A DNA stretch of 64,000 nucleotides from Actinobacillus seminis. GTDB lineage: Bacteria > Pseudomonadota > Gammaproteobacteria > Enterobacterales > Pasteurellaceae. Below the pieces are notes generated by a model, which was given only the letters and a program-made list of their open reading frames with translations, did no database searches and had not been told where the DNA came from. The stretch spans positions 62,001 to 126,000 of the forward strand of contig NZ_NLFK01000007.1 of assembly GCF_002263215.1 (NCBI RefSeq), in the 5' to 3' direction. Below, piece after piece: positions 29,999 to 43,636 of the stretch. A program made the translations under genes and the position numbers. Position 1 is the first letter of the stretch. Each line of letters starts with the position of its first letter.

Positions 29999-30991
29999 CT
30001 AGTCTTCAGCAATACTTGCTGGTGGCCAATTCTCAAGGCGCATACCAAGTGATAAGCCGCGTGAAGCAAGCACATCTTTAATCTCAGTAAGTGATTTCTT
30101 ACCAAGGTTAGGTGTTTTCAATAACTCAACTTCAGTACGCTGTACTAAATCACCGATATAGTGAATTGTTTCTGCTTTCAAACAGTTAGCAGAACGAACT
30201 GTCAACTCTAAGTCATCAACAGGACGTAACAAAATCGGATCAAACTCCGGTTTCTCTTCCTTAACTTCTGGTTGACGAACATCTCGCAAATCAACGAAAG
30301 CATCTAGTTGCTCTGCTAAAATTGTTGCTGCGCGACGAATTGCTTCTTCCGGATCAATTGTTCCGTTGGTTTCTAACTCAATGACCAATTTATCCAAGTC
30401 AGTGCGCTGTTCCACACGAGCCGCTTCCACATTATAAGCAATGCGATCTACCGGACTATAACAAGCATCGATTAGTAAACGACCTATTGGGCGCTCTTCT
30501 TCATGTACGTTATGCACACGAGCTGATGCCGGAACATATCCTCTACCACGTTGAACACGAATACGCATATTGATAGAGGCGTTTTCGTCCGTTAAATGGC
30601 AGATGACATGATCAGGATTAACAATTTCTACATCACCATCATGAGTAATGTCAGCTGCAACAACAGGGCCAATTCCAGATTTGTTTAGTGTCAGATAAAC
30701 ATTATCTTTATTCTGTACTTTAACCGCTAGGCCTTTGAGATTTAGAAGCACTTCAATAATATCTTCTTGAACACCTTCTTTACTACTATACTCATGCAAT
30801 ACGCCTTCAATTTCTACTTCAGTGACAGCACAACCCGGCATTGAAGATAAAAGAATACGACGTAATGCATTACCTAGAGTATGACCAAAGCCACGCTCTA
30901 ACGGTTCTAAGATCACTTTAGCATGAGTCGGGCTAATTTGCTCGATATCAACTAAACGTGGTTTTAAAAATTCTGTAACAGAACCCTGCAT
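29999..30991 (-). CDS. rpoA: RNA polymerase alpha subunit
   Basis: A 330-residue alpha subunit. The N-terminal dimerisation domain includes [20 protein letters not shown] (polymerase assembly), and the C-terminal domain after the flexible linker near residue 235 has [18 protein letters not shown] and [20 protein letters not shown], which contact UP elements and activators. It lies between rpsD and rplQ in the classic alpha-operon order. Confidence 0.98.
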   Translation of the reverse strand: MQGSVTEFLKPRLVDIEQISPTHAKVILEPLERGFGHTLGNALRRILLSSMPGCAVTEVEIEGVLHEYSSKEGVQEDIIEVLLNLKGLAVKVQNKDNVYLTLNKSGIGPVVAADITHDGDVEIVNPDHVICHLTDENASINMRIRVQRGRGYVPASARVHNVHEEERPIGRLLIDACYSPVDRIAYNVEAARVEQRTDLDKLVIELETNGTIDPEEAIRRAATILAEQLDAFVDLRDVRQPEVKEEKPEFDPILLRPVDDLELTVRSANCLKAETIHYIGDLVQRTEVELLKTPNLGKKSLTEIKDVLASRGLSLGMRLENWPPASIAED

Positions 30992-31019
30992 TTTATCCTC
31001 TCTTTGCTACGAAGCTTTA

Positions 31020-31640
31020 TTATTTAGAATAAAGCTCAACGATCAGATGTTCGTTAATGTCTGCTGATAAATCAGAACGTTCAGGAACACGTTTGAACAC
31101 ACCTTCCATTTTCGCAGAATCAACTTCTAACCAAGTTGGTTTTTCTCTTTGCTCTGCTAATTCTAATGACGCTTTAATACGTGCCTGTTTTTTAGATTTC
31201 TCACGAACAGCTACGACATCATTAACCGAAACTTGGAATGATGGTATATTCACAACACGACCATTTACAACAATCGCTTTGTGACTCACCAATTGACGAG
31301 CCTCAGCACGAGTTGCAGCAAAGCCCATGCGATAAACAACGTTATCCAATCGACCTTCTAATAATACCAGTAAGTTCTCACCGGTATTACCTTTTAAACG
31401 GTTTGCTTCAGTATAGTAATTACGAAATTGACGTTCTAAAATACCATAGATACGACGAACTTTTTGTTTTTCACGTAATTGACTACCATAGTCTGACAAC
31501 CGCGGTTTACGAGCACCGTGTTGACCAGGTGCTGTATCAATTTTACATTTTGAATCAATCGCGCGTACTCCTGACTTAAGGAATAAGTCAGTACCTTCAC
31601 GACGGCTGAGCTTGAGTTTAGGACCCAAATATCTTGCCAT
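31020..31640 (-). CDS. rpsD: 30S ribosomal protein uS4
   Basis: A 206-residue uS4, a primary 16S rRNA binder, with the S4 RNA-binding module in [20 protein letters not shown] (about residues 94-113). It also represses the alpha operon by binding its leader, whose pseudoknot signature is present at 32430-32515. Confidence 0.97.
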   Translation of the reverse strand: MARYLGPKLKLSRREGTDLFLKSGVRAIDSKCKIDTAPGQHGARKPRLSDYGSQLREKQKVRRIYGILERQFRNYYTEANRLKGNTGENLLVLLEGRLDNVVYRMGFAATRAEARQLVSHKAIVVNGRVVNIPSFQVSVNDVVAVREKSKKQARIKASLELAEQREKPTWLEVDSAKMEGVFKRVPERSDLSADINEHLIVELYSK

Positions 31641-31669
31641 TTTCTTTCTCCAACTATCCTAGTACGTCA

Positions 31670-32059
<390 letters not shown>

Positions 32060-32075
32060 TTAAATTTACCCCGAC

Positions 32076-32432
32076 TTATTTCTTGATCGGCTTACGAGGA
32101 CCCTTACGGGTACGCGCATTAGTTTTAGTACGTTGACCACGTACTGGTAAACTACGACGATGACGTAAACCACGATAACAACCTAAATCAAGTAGGCGTT
32201 TAATGTTAAGTGTTACTTCACGGCGTAAGTCACCTTCAACGGTAAATTTACCAACTTCGTCACGCAGTTTATCAATCTGCTCTTCAGACAATTCTCTGAT
32301 CTTCACATCTTCAGCAATACCCGCCGCCGCACAAATTGCTTTAGAACGAGTTTTACCGATACCGTAAATTGCAGTTAAAGCGATTACAGTGTGTTTTTGA
32401 TCAGGAATGTTAATGCCTGCAATACGGGCCAC
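32076..32432 (-). CDS. rpsM: 30S ribosomal protein uS13
   Basis: A 118-residue uS13 ([13 protein letters not shown] at the start, [15 protein letters not shown] at the end) in the subunit head, contacting the P-site tRNA. Translation begins at a GTG (32430-32432) in the context AGGAGTGCATAGTG, the same start context as in E. coli; it lies within the S4-responsive leader. First gene of the alpha operon. Confidence 0.96.
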   Translation of the reverse strand: MARIAGINIPDQKHTVIALTAIYGIGKTRSKAICAAAGIAEDVKIRELSEEQIDKLRDEVGKFTVEGDLRREVTLNIKRLLDLGCYRGLRHRRSLPVRGQRTKTNARTRKGPRKPIKK

Positions 32433-32515
32433 TATGCACTCCTATTCGTTTGATTAATTTGACATACTGATCTTGAAAAGCCCGTTTTCAGGATACTCAA
32501 ACAGTATGTCAAGGA
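32430..32515 (-). ncRNA. alpha-operon ribosome-binding-site pseudoknot (S4 target)
   Basis: On the minus strand the leader reads CTGTTTGAGTATCCTGAAAA, then CGGGCTTTTCA, then AGGAGTGCATAGTG. These blocks are essentially the E. coli alpha leader that folds into the S4-binding pseudoknot. An outer dyad GACATACTG/CAGTATGTC (about 32460 to 32510) closes the structure. Binding of S4 would trap the ribosome and repress rpsM-rpsK-rpsD-rpoA-rplQ translation. Confidence 0.85.
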
Positions 32516-32524
32516 CATAAATGA

Positions 32525-32547
32525 GTTGAGCAGTATACCTGCTCAAC
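32525..32547 (-). promoter_or_regulatory. hairpin between rpmJ and the alpha leader
   Basis: GTTGAGCA and TGCTCAAC form a perfect 8-bp stem around a 7-base loop, 27 bases past the rpmJ stop, with no T-run. It corresponds in place to the upper stem before the alpha leader in enterobacteria, so it probably separates the spc and alpha transcripts or marks an RNA processing point. Confidence 0.5.
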
Positions 32548-32573
32548 TGGTTCTTTGCAAGAAAAAATATCAA

Positions 32574-32687
32574 TTAACCTTGACGTTGTTTATGTTTAGG
32601 GTCACTACATAAAACACGCACAACACCCTCACGTTTAACAATCTTACAGTTACGACATAACTTCTTAACGGAAGCACGAACTTTCAT
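32574..32687 (-). CDS. rpmJ: 50S ribosomal protein bL36
   Basis: A 37-residue protein, [20 protein letters not shown] through [10 protein letters not shown]. It has the four zinc-ligand positions of the C+ form (Cys-x2-Cys, then Cys and His). It is the last gene of the spc operon, 28 bases after secY. Confidence 0.97.
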   Translation of the reverse strand: MKVRASVKKLCRNCKIVKREGVVRVLCSDPKHKQRQG

Positions 32688-32715
32688 TGCTTATCCCTTT
32701 TATTTATATGGACAA

Positions 32716-34041
32716 TTATTGTCCAAAACCTTTAAGGTTTGCTTTCTTCAGCGCAGATTCATATTTTGTCGACATTAAGTGACTTTGAACCTGAACGATG
32801 AAATCCATAATTACTACTACAACAATCAATAAGGATGTCCCACCGAAGTAAAACTGAACATTCCAAGCTGATGTCATAATATAAGGAACCAAACATACGA
32901 ATGTGATATACAAACCACCAATCAATGTTAGGCGGGTCATAATTTTATCAATATAGCGTGATGTTTGTTCACCTGGTCTAATTCCGGGTATAAATGCGCC
33001 AGATTTTTTCAAATTATCTGCTGTATCACGCGGATTATATTGCATCGCAGTGTAGAAGAAACTAAAGAAAATAATCGCAACCGCATAAACAATCAAATAT
33101 AAAGGTTGACCCGGATGTAATAACATTGACAGATCAGTTAACCATTCCAAACTGGAACCTTGACCAAACCACGATGTTAATGTAGCAGGGAAAAGGATAA
33201 TACTTGAAGCAAAGATTGCAGGAATAACTCCTGCCATATTCACTTTAAGTGGTAAGTGTGTAGAATGACCACCTAAAATTTGACGCCCTTGCTGGCGTTT
33301 TGCATATTCAACTTTAATTCTTCTTTGTCCTCTTTCTACAAAGACAACAAAGTAAGTCACTGCAAATACAATAACAGCGATCAATAGAAGAACTAGTAGA
33401 TGCATTTGCCCTTGACGAGCCTGCTCAATTGTCTGACCAATTGCTGAAGGAAGACCAGCAACGATACCCGCAAAAATAATTAAAGAAATACCGTTACCAA
33501 TTCCACGTTCCGTAATCTGTTCACCTAACCACATAAGGAACATTGTACCTGTCACCAAGCTGATTACTGCTGTGAAATAAAAACCAAATCCAAGATTCGG
33601 TACTAATCCCGGTAGCATATTCGGTAACCCAGTAGAAATACCGATTGCTTGTACGGTTGCCAAAACTAATGTCGAATAACGAGTATATTTACTAATTTTA
33701 CGACGTCCGGCTTCACCTTCTTTCTTCAATTCAGATAATGCAGGATGAACCGTGGTCAATAATTGAATGATAATTGATGCCGAAATATAAGGCATGATAC
33801 CTAATGCAAAAATTGACGCACGACTCAATGCACCACCAGAGAACATATTAAACATATCAATGATGGTGCCTTTTTGCTGTTCAAGTAATTGAGCTAACAC
33901 GGCCGCGTCAATACCAGGAACCGGAATGAAAGAACCAATACGGAAAACGATAAGTGCACCTAGCACAAACAACAATCTGCTTTTTAGTTCACCTGTACCG
34001 TTTTGAGTACTTCTACTTTGATAACCTGGTTGCTTAGCCAT
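32716..34041 (-). CDS. secY: protein translocase subunit SecY
   Basis: A 441-residue, ten-helix channel protein. Typical segments include the plug region after [29 protein letters not shown], and the cytoplasmic loop [15 protein letters not shown]. With SecE and SecG it forms the inner-membrane Sec pore. Its place between rplO and rpmJ is conserved. Confidence 0.97.
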   Translation of the reverse strand: MAKQPGYQSRSTQNGTGELKSRLLFVLGALIVFRIGSFIPVPGIDAAVLAQLLEQQKGTIIDMFNMFSGGALSRASIFALGIMPYISASIIIQLLTTVHPALSELKKEGEAGRRKISKYTRYSTLVLATVQAIGISTGLPNMLPGLVPNLGFGFYFTAVISLVTGTMFLMWLGEQITERGIGNGISLIIFAGIVAGLPSAIGQTIEQARQGQMHLLVLLLIAVIVFAVTYFVVFVERGQRRIKVEYAKRQQGRQILGGHSTHLPLKVNMAGVIPAIFASSIILFPATLTSWFGQGSSLEWLTDLSMLLHPGQPLYLIVYAVAIIFFSFFYTAMQYNPRDTADNLKKSGAFIPGIRPGEQTSRYIDKIMTRLTLIGGLYITFVCLVPYIMTSAWNVQFYFGGTSLLIVVVVIMDFIVQVQSHLMSTKYESALKKANLKGFGQ

Positions 34042-34048
34042 TTGTTAA

Positions 34049-34483
34049 TTATTCCTCGATTGAACCGCCGGCAGCTTCAATTGCCGCTTTTGCACCTTTA
34101 GTTACACGTAAACCACGAACAACTACCGCACCTTTCACTTCGCCTGCAAGAATTACTTTGGCAAATCGAATATCTTTTGTTAATACGTTAGCTGCTTTTA
34201 ATGTATCTAAAGTGACTACGTTTCCTTCGACTTTGGTTAAATCATTCAAACGAACTTCTGCTGTTACAGCAGATTTCATTGAAGTAAAACCAAATTTCGG
34301 TAAACGACGGTATAAAGGCATTTGACCACCCTCGAAACCACGACGAACACCGCCGCCAGTACGAGATTTCTGACCTTTGTGACCACGCCCACCGGTTTTA
34401 CCTAAACCGGAACCAATACCACGACCAAGACGTTTTGCACTATGCTTTGCGCCTTCAGCCGGAGATAGAGTATTTAAACGCAT
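34049..34483 (-). CDS. rplO: 50S ribosomal protein uL15
   Basis: A 144-residue uL15 whose glycine- and arginine-rich N-terminus ([20 protein letters not shown]) threads into 23S rRNA, with [17 protein letters not shown] following. It directly precedes secY (7-base gap). Confidence 0.97.
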   Translation of the reverse strand: MRLNTLSPAEGAKHSAKRLGRGIGSGLGKTGGRGHKGQKSRTGGGVRRGFEGGQMPLYRRLPKFGFTSMKSAVTAEVRLNDLTKVEGNVVTLDTLKAANVLTKDIRFAKVILAGEVKGAVVVRGLRVTKGAKAAIEAAGGSIEE

Positions 34484-34486
34484 CTC

Positions 34487-34666
34487 TTACTCCTCCACTT
34501 TAACCATGTATGAAACTTGGTTGATCATACCGCGTACAGCCGGAGTATCAATTAACTCAACAGTATGATGCATATGGCGAAGACCAAGACCACGCAAAGT
34601 AGCTTTATGCTTCGGTAAACGAGCAATAGAACTACGTACTTGTGTTACTTTAATAGTTTTAGCCAT
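34487..34666 (-). CDS. rpmD: 50S ribosomal protein uL30
   Basis: A 59-residue uL30 ([32 protein letters not shown]). The ATG at 34666 is chosen behind GGGGTAAT, only six bases past the rpsE stop; two codons upstream an in-frame TTG is not needed. Packed between rpsE and rplO. Confidence 0.95.
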
Positions 34667-34672
34667 AAACAA

Positions 34673-35173
<501 letters not shown>

Positions 35174-35188
35174 CTAAAATTACCTCTA

Positions 35189-35542
35189 TTAGAACTGTAG
35201 ACCAGCTTCACGGGCAGCGTCCGCTAAAGATTGGACACGACCATGATATTTAAAGCCGGAACGATCAAAAGCAACGTTTTTAACGCCTTTTGCCAATGCT
35301 CTTTCAGCAACCAGTTTACCAACCACTGCTGCAGCATCTTTATTTCCGGTATATTTTACTTGCTCACTAATTGCTGTCTCAACTGTAGAAGCAGCGGCAA
35401 GCACTTCTGAACCGTTTGGTGCGATTACTTGTGCATAAATATGACGAGGCGTACGATGAACCACTAAACGTGTTACACCTTGCTCTCTCATCATATGACG
35501 TGCACGAGCTGCACGACGGATACGAGCTGATTTCTTATCCAT
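35189..35542 (-). CDS. rplR: 50S ribosomal protein uL18
   Basis: A 117-residue uL18 that carries 5S rRNA into the subunit ([17 protein letters not shown] at the start, [20 protein letters not shown] at the end). Located 13 bases after rplF. Confidence 0.97.
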   Translation of the reverse strand: MDKKSARIRRAARARHMMREQGVTRLVVHRTPRHIYAQVIAPNGSEVLAAASTVETAISEQVKYTGNKDAAAVVGKLVAERALAKGVKNVAFDRSGFKYHGRVQSLADAAREAGLQF

Positions 35543-35555
35543 AGTGTTACCTTAA

Positions 35556-36089
35556 TTATTTCTTCTTAGCCTCTTTTGTACGTATTACTTCATCAGCGTA
35601 ACGTACACCTTTACCTTTATAAGGCTCAGGACGGCGATAAGCACGAATATCTGCTGCGACTTGACCAATTAATTGTTTGTCAGCACCTTTCAACACGATT
35701 TCGGTTTGAGATGGACATTCAGCGGTAATACCAGCCGGTAATATGTGCTCAACAGGGTGTGAAAAACCTAAACTTAATGCAACAACGTTGCCTTTAATTT
35801 GTGCTCTATAACCAACACCCACCAATTGTAACTTCTTAGTGAAGCCTTCAGTAACACCGATAACCATTGCATTAACTAATGCACGTGCTGTACCCGCTTG
35901 TGCGTCAGCACCGACAATTCCCTCACGAGGAGCGAAAGTCAATTCATTATTATCTTGTTTAACTTCAACTGAGTTATGAATGGTACGAGATAACTCGCCA
36001 TTCTTACCTTTTACTGTTAATAGCTGACCGTTCAAAGTAACTTGAACACCGGCAGGAATATTAACAGGTGCTTTTGCAACACGAGACAT
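35556..36089 (-). CDS. rplF: 50S ribosomal protein uL6
   Basis: A 177-residue uL6 with two repeated domains and the C-terminal [16 protein letters not shown] signature. It sits near the factor-binding site of the 50S subunit. Normal length and position after rpsH. Confidence 0.97.
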   Translation of the reverse strand: MSRVAKAPVNIPAGVQVTLNGQLLTVKGKNGELSRTIHNSVEVKQDNNELTFAPREGIVGADAQAGTARALVNAMVIGVTEGFTKKLQLVGVGYRAQIKGNVVALSLGFSHPVEHILPAGITAECPSQTEIVLKGADKQLIGQVAADIRAYRRPEPYKGKGVRYADEVIRTKEAKKK

Positions 36090-36104
36090 TTTCCTACCTC
36101 TCTA

Positions 36105-36497
36105 TTAAGCTACATAACAGATGATTTCGCCGCCCAAGCCCGCTTGACGAGCTGCACGGTCAGTCATCACACCTTTAGATGTAGAAACAATTGCAACTCC
36201 TAAACCACCCATTACTTTTGGTAATTCGTCTTTACGTTTATAAATACGTAGACCAGGGCGGCTCACGCGTTGGATGCTTTCTACAACCGGTTTGCCTTGG
36301 AAATATTTTAAAGTAATTTCCAACTCAGGCTTAACGCCTTCTGAAACTTTAACGCTTTCAATATAACCTTCCGCTGCTAATACATTGGCAATCGCCACTT
36401 TTAGCTTGGATGAAGGCATACTGATCGCAACTTTGTTCGCAGCTTGACCGTTACGAATGCGGGTCAACATATCTGCGATTGGATCTTGCATACTCAT
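36105..36497 (-). CDS. rpsH: 30S ribosomal protein uS8
   Basis: A 130-residue uS8 ([18 protein letters not shown] at the start, [18 protein letters not shown] near the end). Primary binder of helix 21 of 16S rRNA, and in enterobacteria the translational repressor of the spc operon, so similar feedback is likely here. Confidence 0.97.
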   Translation of the reverse strand: MSMQDPIADMLTRIRNGQAANKVAISMPSSKLKVAIANVLAAEGYIESVKVSEGVKPELEITLKYFQGKPVVESIQRVSRPGLRIYKRKDELPKVMGGLGVAIVSTSKGVMTDRAARQAGLGGEIICYVA

Positions 36498-36533
36498 TGT
36501 GCTTTTACTCCGATTCCAAAATAAAGTGGTAAA

Positions 36534-37723
<1,190 letters not shown>

Positions 37724-37736
37724 TTCTCACTTCTCC

Positions 37737-38120
<384 letters not shown>

Positions 38121-38180
38121 CTAAAATTAATAACACCCTTTCGGGACGAGCCTACTTACCCTAATGTAAATAGGTGGCGC

Positions 38181-38210
38181 AGTTTACCATAAATTACAGA
38201 TAAAAAGCAA
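38181..38210 (-). promoter_or_regulatory. putative spc-operon promoter
   Basis: On the minus strand TTGCTT (38205-38210) and TAAACT (38181-38186) are 18 bases apart, about 75 bases upstream of rplN, in an otherwise gene-free 250-base gap. The -10 is imperfect. A small CCCGAAAGGG hairpin lies in the leader near 38140. Confidence 0.5.
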
Positions 38211-38358
38211 CTGCATTTTGTATTGCTCCGCATAAGAAAATTTACCAAAAAACCACCGCACTTTTCCCTGCACACTAAAAAAAACTATATTATAATCTTG
38301 ATGTTGCAAAACAACGACAACATGATTACCATCAACTTATAGGACAATTTTTATCACA

Positions 38359-39435
38359 ATGACAAAACAACATTCTCCTCTTCCTTTATGGTCTCTTGTT
38401 TTACCCCTGCTCGCTTGGGGGCTTTATTTCGTAGGAATCAAAGAAAACCCGTGGCTGCAAATTGCAGCCGGCTTGTTGCTGATTGGTAGCGTACTTTCTG
38501 CCGTTCACCACGCCGAAGTTGTAGCGCATAAAGTCGGCGAACCTTTCGGGACGATTATTTTAGCTTTAGCCATTACTGTCATTGAAGTGGCATTAATTGT
38601 GTCACTCATGGTTGCCGGCGGAGATAACGCCGCCTATTTAGCGCGTGACACGGTTTTTGCTGCGATTATGTTAATCCTGAACGGTATCCTCGGAGCTTGC
38701 CTTATGATTGGCGGCTTAAAGCATCACGAACAATATTTTAGCCAAAAATCTGCCACCACCGCGCTGGTCACGCTTGTTTCGATTTTAGTATTAACACTTA
38801 TTTTACCCAATTTCACCACCTCCACCGAAGGTCCTACTTACAGTTCGGCTCAATTACTCTTTGTCGCGATAGCCTCCTTAGTACTATACGGATCTTTTAT
38901 TATGGTACAAACTGTACGCCATCGTGATTATTTCTTAGCTGATGATGATAACCCAACGCACCACGCCGAACCGCCAAGTCGCAAAGTGGCATTAATCAGC
39001 CTACTTTTCCTCATTATTGGTTTAGGAATCGTTGTCCTCCTTGCCAAAGCGCTGTCACCAATTATCGAAAGTTTGGTCATCTCCGCCGGTGCACCGCTCA
39101 CTTTAGTGGGCGTGATTATCGCTGCAGTGGTGTTAATGCCGGAAGGATTAGCCGCGCTAACCGCTGCACACCGCAATCGCCTGCAAACCAGCATTAATTT
39201 AGCACTCGGTTCCGCCCTTGCCAGTATTGGCTTGACCATTCCGGCGGTGGTGGTTGTCTGTTTAATTTATGACATTAATATGGTATTAGGATTAGATTGG
39301 AAATCCATGGTATTACTCTGCCTTTCCGCTTTTGTTGCCATGTTATCGCTCAATCACGGAAGAACCAATATGCTATATGGTATCGTTTTATTGGTCAACC
39401 TTGCCGCCTATATCTTTACTGTCATAATCCCGTAA
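38359..39435 (+). CDS. chaA: ChaA-type Na+(K+)/Ca2+:H+ antiporter
   Basis: A 358-residue CaCA-superfamily exchanger with about eleven membrane helices and the two alpha repeats GEPFGTIILALAITVIEVAL (about residues 67-86) and VGVIIAAVVLMPEGLAALTA (about 250-269), each with the conserved acidic residue. An acidic cytosolic loop (LADDDNPTHH) separates the halves. ChaA expels Na+, K+ or Ca2+ in exchange for protons at alkaline pH. It is divergent from the spc operon. Confidence 0.9.
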   Translation: MTKQHSPLPLWSLVLPLLAWGLYFVGIKENPWLQIAAGLLLIGSVLSAVHHAEVVAHKVGEPFGTIILALAITVIEVALIVSLMVAGGDNAAYLARDTVFAAIMLILNGILGACLMIGGLKHHEQYFSQKSATTALVTLVSILVLTLILPNFTTSTEGPTYSSAQLLFVAIASLVLYGSFIMVQTVRHRDYFLADDDNPTHHAEPPSRKVALISLLFLIIGLGIVVLLAKALSPIIESLVISAGAPLTLVGVIIAAVVLMPEGLAALTAAHRNRLQTSINLALGSALASIGLTIPAVVVVCLIYDINMVLGLDWKSMVLLCLSAFVAMLSLNHGRTNMLYGIVLLVNLAAYIFTVIIP

Positions 39436-39454
39436 TCATCCTGCAAAAAGATAA

Positions 39455-39485
39455 AAAAAGTGCGGTTATTTTAACCGCACTTTTT
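39455..39485. terminator. terminator made of two inverted uptake-signal cores
   Basis: AAAAAGTGCGGTTA (39455-39468) and its exact complement (39472-39485) form a 14-bp stem with a TTT loop, ending in T5. It lies between convergent chaA and lptD. Each arm is an uptake-signal core, the well-known use of paired uptake sites as terminators in this family. Confidence 0.92.
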
Positions 39486-39505
39486 GTTGATACATCTTAA
39501 AAAAA

Positions 39506-41878
39506 TTATAAACTAAAGGCCTGAATATAGGGTAATTTACCGCGTTTTAACATACGCTCAATACCGCTTTTATGATCATTAGCCAACCCGCGTAATTCAA
39601 AGGTAAAACTGATACCATGATCATATAACACTTCATTCGGTTCTTGCTCGATACGACTGGTCACATAGCGTCGCGCGCCAACCCCAATTGCCCAACAGCA
39701 AGAGTTATACTGCAGCCCTAAATATTGCTCAACCGGTTTTCTCAAGGCTAAATCTTGATAATAACGCGCCACAATCACCCAGTTATCCGTTACATCCATC
39801 GCCGCCATTACACCCAATTGTTTAATATCCTGATCGTAACGATTAATGCCGCGGGTTAAATTCTGATCGATATATTCTTGGCTGGCATAACGATAATTTA
39901 ACTGAATTAAATTCATCCCACTTGGATTGTATTCCAAGGTGGTATTTGCCAATGAGGTTTGATTTAAACTGGTATCATACAAATAGCTACCACGCCATTG
40001 CAATTTATCCGTAATTTTCCAATTGGATTCCAATGCCCAAGAAGATGAACCCTGCGTACTGTTATTACGGTCTTCGTCAATTCTTGAATCTTGAATATAA
40101 TAAATTTGCCCAATAGAGAAATTAAAACGTTCACTGGAATTGGCATCATAGAAACGCGTCGTTCCCCCTAAAGTGACTTGGTTTGCGGAAGAAAGTCTGT
40201 CTAAACCGCTATAACGACGCGCACGGAACAACGAAAAATAATCTTGTTGCAACAGCGCAGAATCATAACCGAACCCTAAATAATCTGAATTATTGGCACT
40301 ACCAATTTTGCTTTGATCTTTATACGGACGATACAAATATTGAATATGCGGCTCAAGAGTTTGCATATACCCGTCAATAAAAGTGCGGTTGCCGGCGAGC
40401 AAGGTTTGCAAATCCACTTTTAACTGTGGCAACACGCGCGACACGGACTTATCCATTTCCTCGACCTGATCTTTACCGTCTTTTTGGATATAGTGCGTCG
40501 CATACAATTTTGTTTCCACATTTAAACTGCCATAACGGTTAGACAATGGCATATTGAAACTCGGTTCAAAATGGAAACGCCACGCGGTCGGCATTTCGGC
40601 ACTGTCATTATCAAAATGTACCGCTTGTGAAAACAGTTTAAAATCAAGCAAGCCATTGGCTAACCCGTTTTTATAGTAGTTAAAATCAATTTGCGGTAAT
40701 GCACGATAAGGTCCTATTGAAATATTTTCATCAAATACTTGGAACTGTTTAGCGGAAATCGCAAAATTGTAATGCGGCTGATAATAGGCGATACGCATGG
40801 TTTGATCCGCATAACCGTCAGTACTGCTACCGTAATCAGAACCAAAATCGGTGAAATAACGCTTATCGCTCACGCGCGTATAATTAATGTCCAAACGCCA
40901 ATTTTTTAAGAAAGCGGAACTGTGCGTCCAATAGAATAAATGGCGAGAACTGTTTTTATCCAAATATTCATCATAACGATCACGATTTAAATATTCGCCG
41001 GCGATTTTTCCCGTTCCCAAATGGGTTAAATAACGAAACTCACCGTTTAATTGCCAACCGCGATGAGACATATATTTCGGCGTAATGGTCGCATCAAAAT
41101 TCGGTGCAATATTCCAATAAATCGGTTGCGAATACCAATAACCGTCACGCGAAGAAGTGCCGGCATCCGGGATTAACAAACCCGAACGACGACGATCACC
41201 AATCGGCAATTGCAAATACGGAGTATAAAATACCGGCATACCCGAAATTTTAAAACGCGCATGCCACATTTCTAAATATTCTTCTTGAATATGCTGACGG
41301 ATTTCATTCGCTTCAATCAACCACGCGTTATCCGTCGGCAAACAAGAGGTAAAAGTCGCATTACGTAACTCGCGATAGGTTTCGCGCAACTCCGCTTCTT
41401 GCGCTGTCCCGCGCCCTTGACGACCAACAAATTGGTAATCCGCATTCCTAATATCACTGTCTTTTGTATTGAGATGAATTTTCGCATCTGAACCTAATAC
41501 CTTAATTTGATTATCTTTATAATCAAATCCCCCTTTCGCGTAGGCATAACGCTGGATATTTTCTCCTTCACCCTCTTGGTCCACTTTGACATACTCGGTG
41601 ACAAGATGGCGATTGCCTTGTTTCATATCCACATTGCCTTCATAAATCGCATTGGTCGGCTGATTTAGCCACGCTCGATCGGCTTCGATATACACCGGCA
41701 ACTCATTCGGATCACCGGAAACCACCTCTCCGGTAATCTGCGGCACACCGACCAAACATTGTTGTTGCAAACCGCCGACTCGCAAGGCGCCGGTCGGTTC
41801 GGTCGTCGCCCGACCCGGCAAGCTGTAAAGTGCGGTCAAAATTGACAACGAAAGTAATGTATAAGAATATTTTTTCAT
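39506..41878 (-). CDS. lptD: LPS-assembly protein LptD
   Basis: A 790-residue outer-membrane protein. A signal peptide (MKKYSYTLLSLSILTALYSL) is followed by an N-terminal beta-jellyroll OstA domain (about residues 55-170, with VYIEADRAWLNQPTNAIYEG) and a large C-terminal barrel. With LptE it inserts lipopolysaccharide into the outer leaflet. The Cys residues that form the essential disulfides are visible (SCLP, NSCCW). An uptake core sits inside the signal-peptide coding region. Confidence 0.95.
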   Translation of the reverse strand: MKKYSYTLLSLSILTALYSLPGRATTEPTGALRVGGLQQQCLVGVPQITGEVVSGDPNELPVYIEADRAWLNQPTNAIYEGNVDMKQGNRHLVTEYVKVDQEGEGENIQRYAYAKGGFDYKDNQIKVLGSDAKIHLNTKDSDIRNADYQFVGRQGRGTAQEAELRETYRELRNATFTSCLPTDNAWLIEANEIRQHIQEEYLEMWHARFKISGMPVFYTPYLQLPIGDRRRSGLLIPDAGTSSRDGYWYSQPIYWNIAPNFDATITPKYMSHRGWQLNGEFRYLTHLGTGKIAGEYLNRDRYDEYLDKNSSRHLFYWTHSSAFLKNWRLDINYTRVSDKRYFTDFGSDYGSSTDGYADQTMRIAYYQPHYNFAISAKQFQVFDENISIGPYRALPQIDFNYYKNGLANGLLDFKLFSQAVHFDNDSAEMPTAWRFHFEPSFNMPLSNRYGSLNVETKLYATHYIQKDGKDQVEEMDKSVSRVLPQLKVDLQTLLAGNRTFIDGYMQTLEPHIQYLYRPYKDQSKIGSANNSDYLGFGYDSALLQQDYFSLFRARRYSGLDRLSSANQVTLGGTTRFYDANSSERFNFSIGQIYYIQDSRIDEDRNNSTQGSSSWALESNWKITDKLQWRGSYLYDTSLNQTSLANTTLEYNPSGMNLIQLNYRYASQEYIDQNLTRGINRYDQDIKQLGVMAAMDVTDNWVIVARYYQDLALRKPVEQYLGLQYNSCCWAIGVGARRYVTSRIEQEPNEVLYDHGISFTFELRGLANDHKSGIERMLKRGKLPYIQAFSL

Positions 41879-41944
41879 TAGTGCTTATCTGTGATATGGA
41901 CAAAATTTTTCTGATTATACAAGAAAACCGAACAAAAAAGCACG

Positions 41945-42508
41945 TTATTTACATTTACAAAAACAGTCGTTGACATGATCATCCACCAGCCCCATAGACT
42001 GCATAAACGCATAGCAAGTTGTCTCGCCAACAAAAACAAAGCCACGTTTTCTCAACGCTTTCGACATTGCCGCTGACACCGCGGTTTTCGCCGGTACTGC
42101 ATTCAACGCCGGCACATCATTAATTTGCGGCTGATGATTGACAAACGACCAAATAAAATCGCTAAAATTTTCACCGCACTTTTCCATCTGCAAATAAGCT
42201 TTCGCATTTTTCACTATGGCTTCCAGTTTGGCGCGATACCGAATTAATCCCGCATTTTGCATACAACGATCGATATCCTGCGCGCTCATTTGCGCGATTT
42301 TTACCGGATCAAAATGATAAAATGCCTGACGATACGCCTCACGCTTTTTTAACACCGTAATCCAAGACAATCCCGCCTGCTGTCCTTCCAAACATAATTT
42401 TTCAAACAAACGCAAACTGTCATATTGCGGCTTGCCCCATTCATGATCATGATAATCCACATAAATCGCGGAATTTTCCGCCCAACGACAACGTATCGGC
42501 ATACCCAT
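41945..42508 (-). CDS. tag: DNA-3-methyladenine glycosylase I
   Basis: A 187-residue Tag protein. Opening RCRWAENSAIYVDYHDHEWG, the LSWITVLKKREAYRQAFYHF core and the C-terminal DDHVNDCFC (zinc Cys/His ligands) are diagnostic. It excises 3-methyladenine from alkylated DNA. Monocistronic, divergent from the transaldolase gene. Confidence 0.95.
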   Translation of the reverse strand: MGMPIRCRWAENSAIYVDYHDHEWGKPQYDSLRLFEKLCLEGQQAGLSWITVLKKREAYRQAFYHFDPVKIAQMSAQDIDRCMQNAGLIRYRAKLEAIVKNAKAYLQMEKCGENFSDFIWSFVNHQPQINDVPALNAVPAKTAVSAAMSKALRKRGFVFVGETTCYAFMQSMGLVDDHVNDCFCKCK

Positions 42509-42660
42509 TTCCTGTTAAAATAAGAAACTCGTCGATTATTCTATGCAATTTTGTTTTTGTCTATTAATTCCAAAGTTAAAATAATTATTTAATCATCACA
42601 AAGATATGCTATTGTATGAAAATAAGAATATTTACATAAAACCATAAACACAGAGGTAAA

Positions 42661-43617
42661 ATGATGACTACACAATTAGAAACATTACGCAATATGACTG
42701 TCGTGGTAGCAGATACCGGCGACATTGAAGCAATCAAAAAATACCAACCACAAGACGCGACCACCAACCCGTCTTTAATTCTTAGCGCATCTGCCTTACC
42801 TCAGTACGTCCCACTTATAGACGACGCAGTGGCTTACGCGAAAAGCAAAAGCGCCGATAAAGCACAACAATTAATCGATGCTGAAGACAAATTGGCAGTC
42901 AATATCGGTTTAGAAATTCTCAAAATCGTCCCTGGACGCATTTCTACCGAAGTGGATGCACGCCTTTCTTATGACACACAAGCTACCGTTGAAAAAGCGC
43001 GTAAACTTATCGCCCTTTACAATGAAGCGGGTATCGGCAATGATCGTATCTTAATTAAAATCGCCTCCACATGGCAAGGTATCCGCGCAGCAGAAATCCT
43101 TGAAAAAGAAGGCATTAACTGTAACTTAACCCTCTTATTCTCCGAAGCGCAAGCTCGTGCTTGTGCAGAAGCGGGCGTCTATTTAATCTCTCCATTTGTG
43201 GGACGTATTCTTGACTGGTACAAAGCCAATAGTGATAAAAAAGAATACGCGCCGGCAGAAGATCCGGGCGTTATTTCTGTGACCAAAATTTACAACTATT
43301 ACAAACAATACGGTTATAACACTGTCGTCATGGGGGCAAGCTTCCGTAATATCGGCGAAATCACGGAACTTGCCGGCTGCGACCGTTTAACCATTGCACC
43401 GGCGCTATTGAAAGAATTACAAGAAAATACCGCCGCACTTGAGCGTAAATTAAGCTACAACGGTGAAGTCAAAGCAAAACCGCAACCGTTAACTGAAGCA
43501 GAATTCTACTGGCAACATAACAGCGATCCGATGGCAGTCGAAAAACTTGCTGACGGTATTCGCAAATTTGCGGTTGACCAAGAAAAATTAGAAGCGATGT
43601 TATCGGCAAAACTCTGA
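42661..43617 (+). CDS. talB: transaldolase
   Basis: A 318-residue transaldolase of the TalB type. The Schiff-base Lys is in [13 protein letters not shown] (about residue 133), and ATTNPSL near the start and [10 protein letters not shown] late in the barrel complete the active site. It moves dihydroxyacetone units in the non-oxidative pentose phosphate pathway. An AGAGG Shine-Dalgarno precedes ATGATG; either ATG may serve. Confidence 0.96.
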   Translation: MMTTQLETLRNMTVVVADTGDIEAIKKYQPQDATTNPSLILSASALPQYVPLIDDAVAYAKSKSADKAQQLIDAEDKLAVNIGLEILKIVPGRISTEVDARLSYDTQATVEKARKLIALYNEAGIGNDRILIKIASTWQGIRAAEILEKEGINCNLTLLFSEAQARACAEAGVYLISPFVGRILDWYKANSDKKEYAPAEDPGVISVTKIYNYYKQYGYNTVVMGASFRNIGEITELAGCDRLTIAPALLKELQENTAALERKLSYNGEVKAKPQPLTEAEFYWQHNSDPMAVEKLADGIRKFAVDQEKLEAMLSAKL

Positions 43618-43636
43618 TTTCAATATGTTATGTATG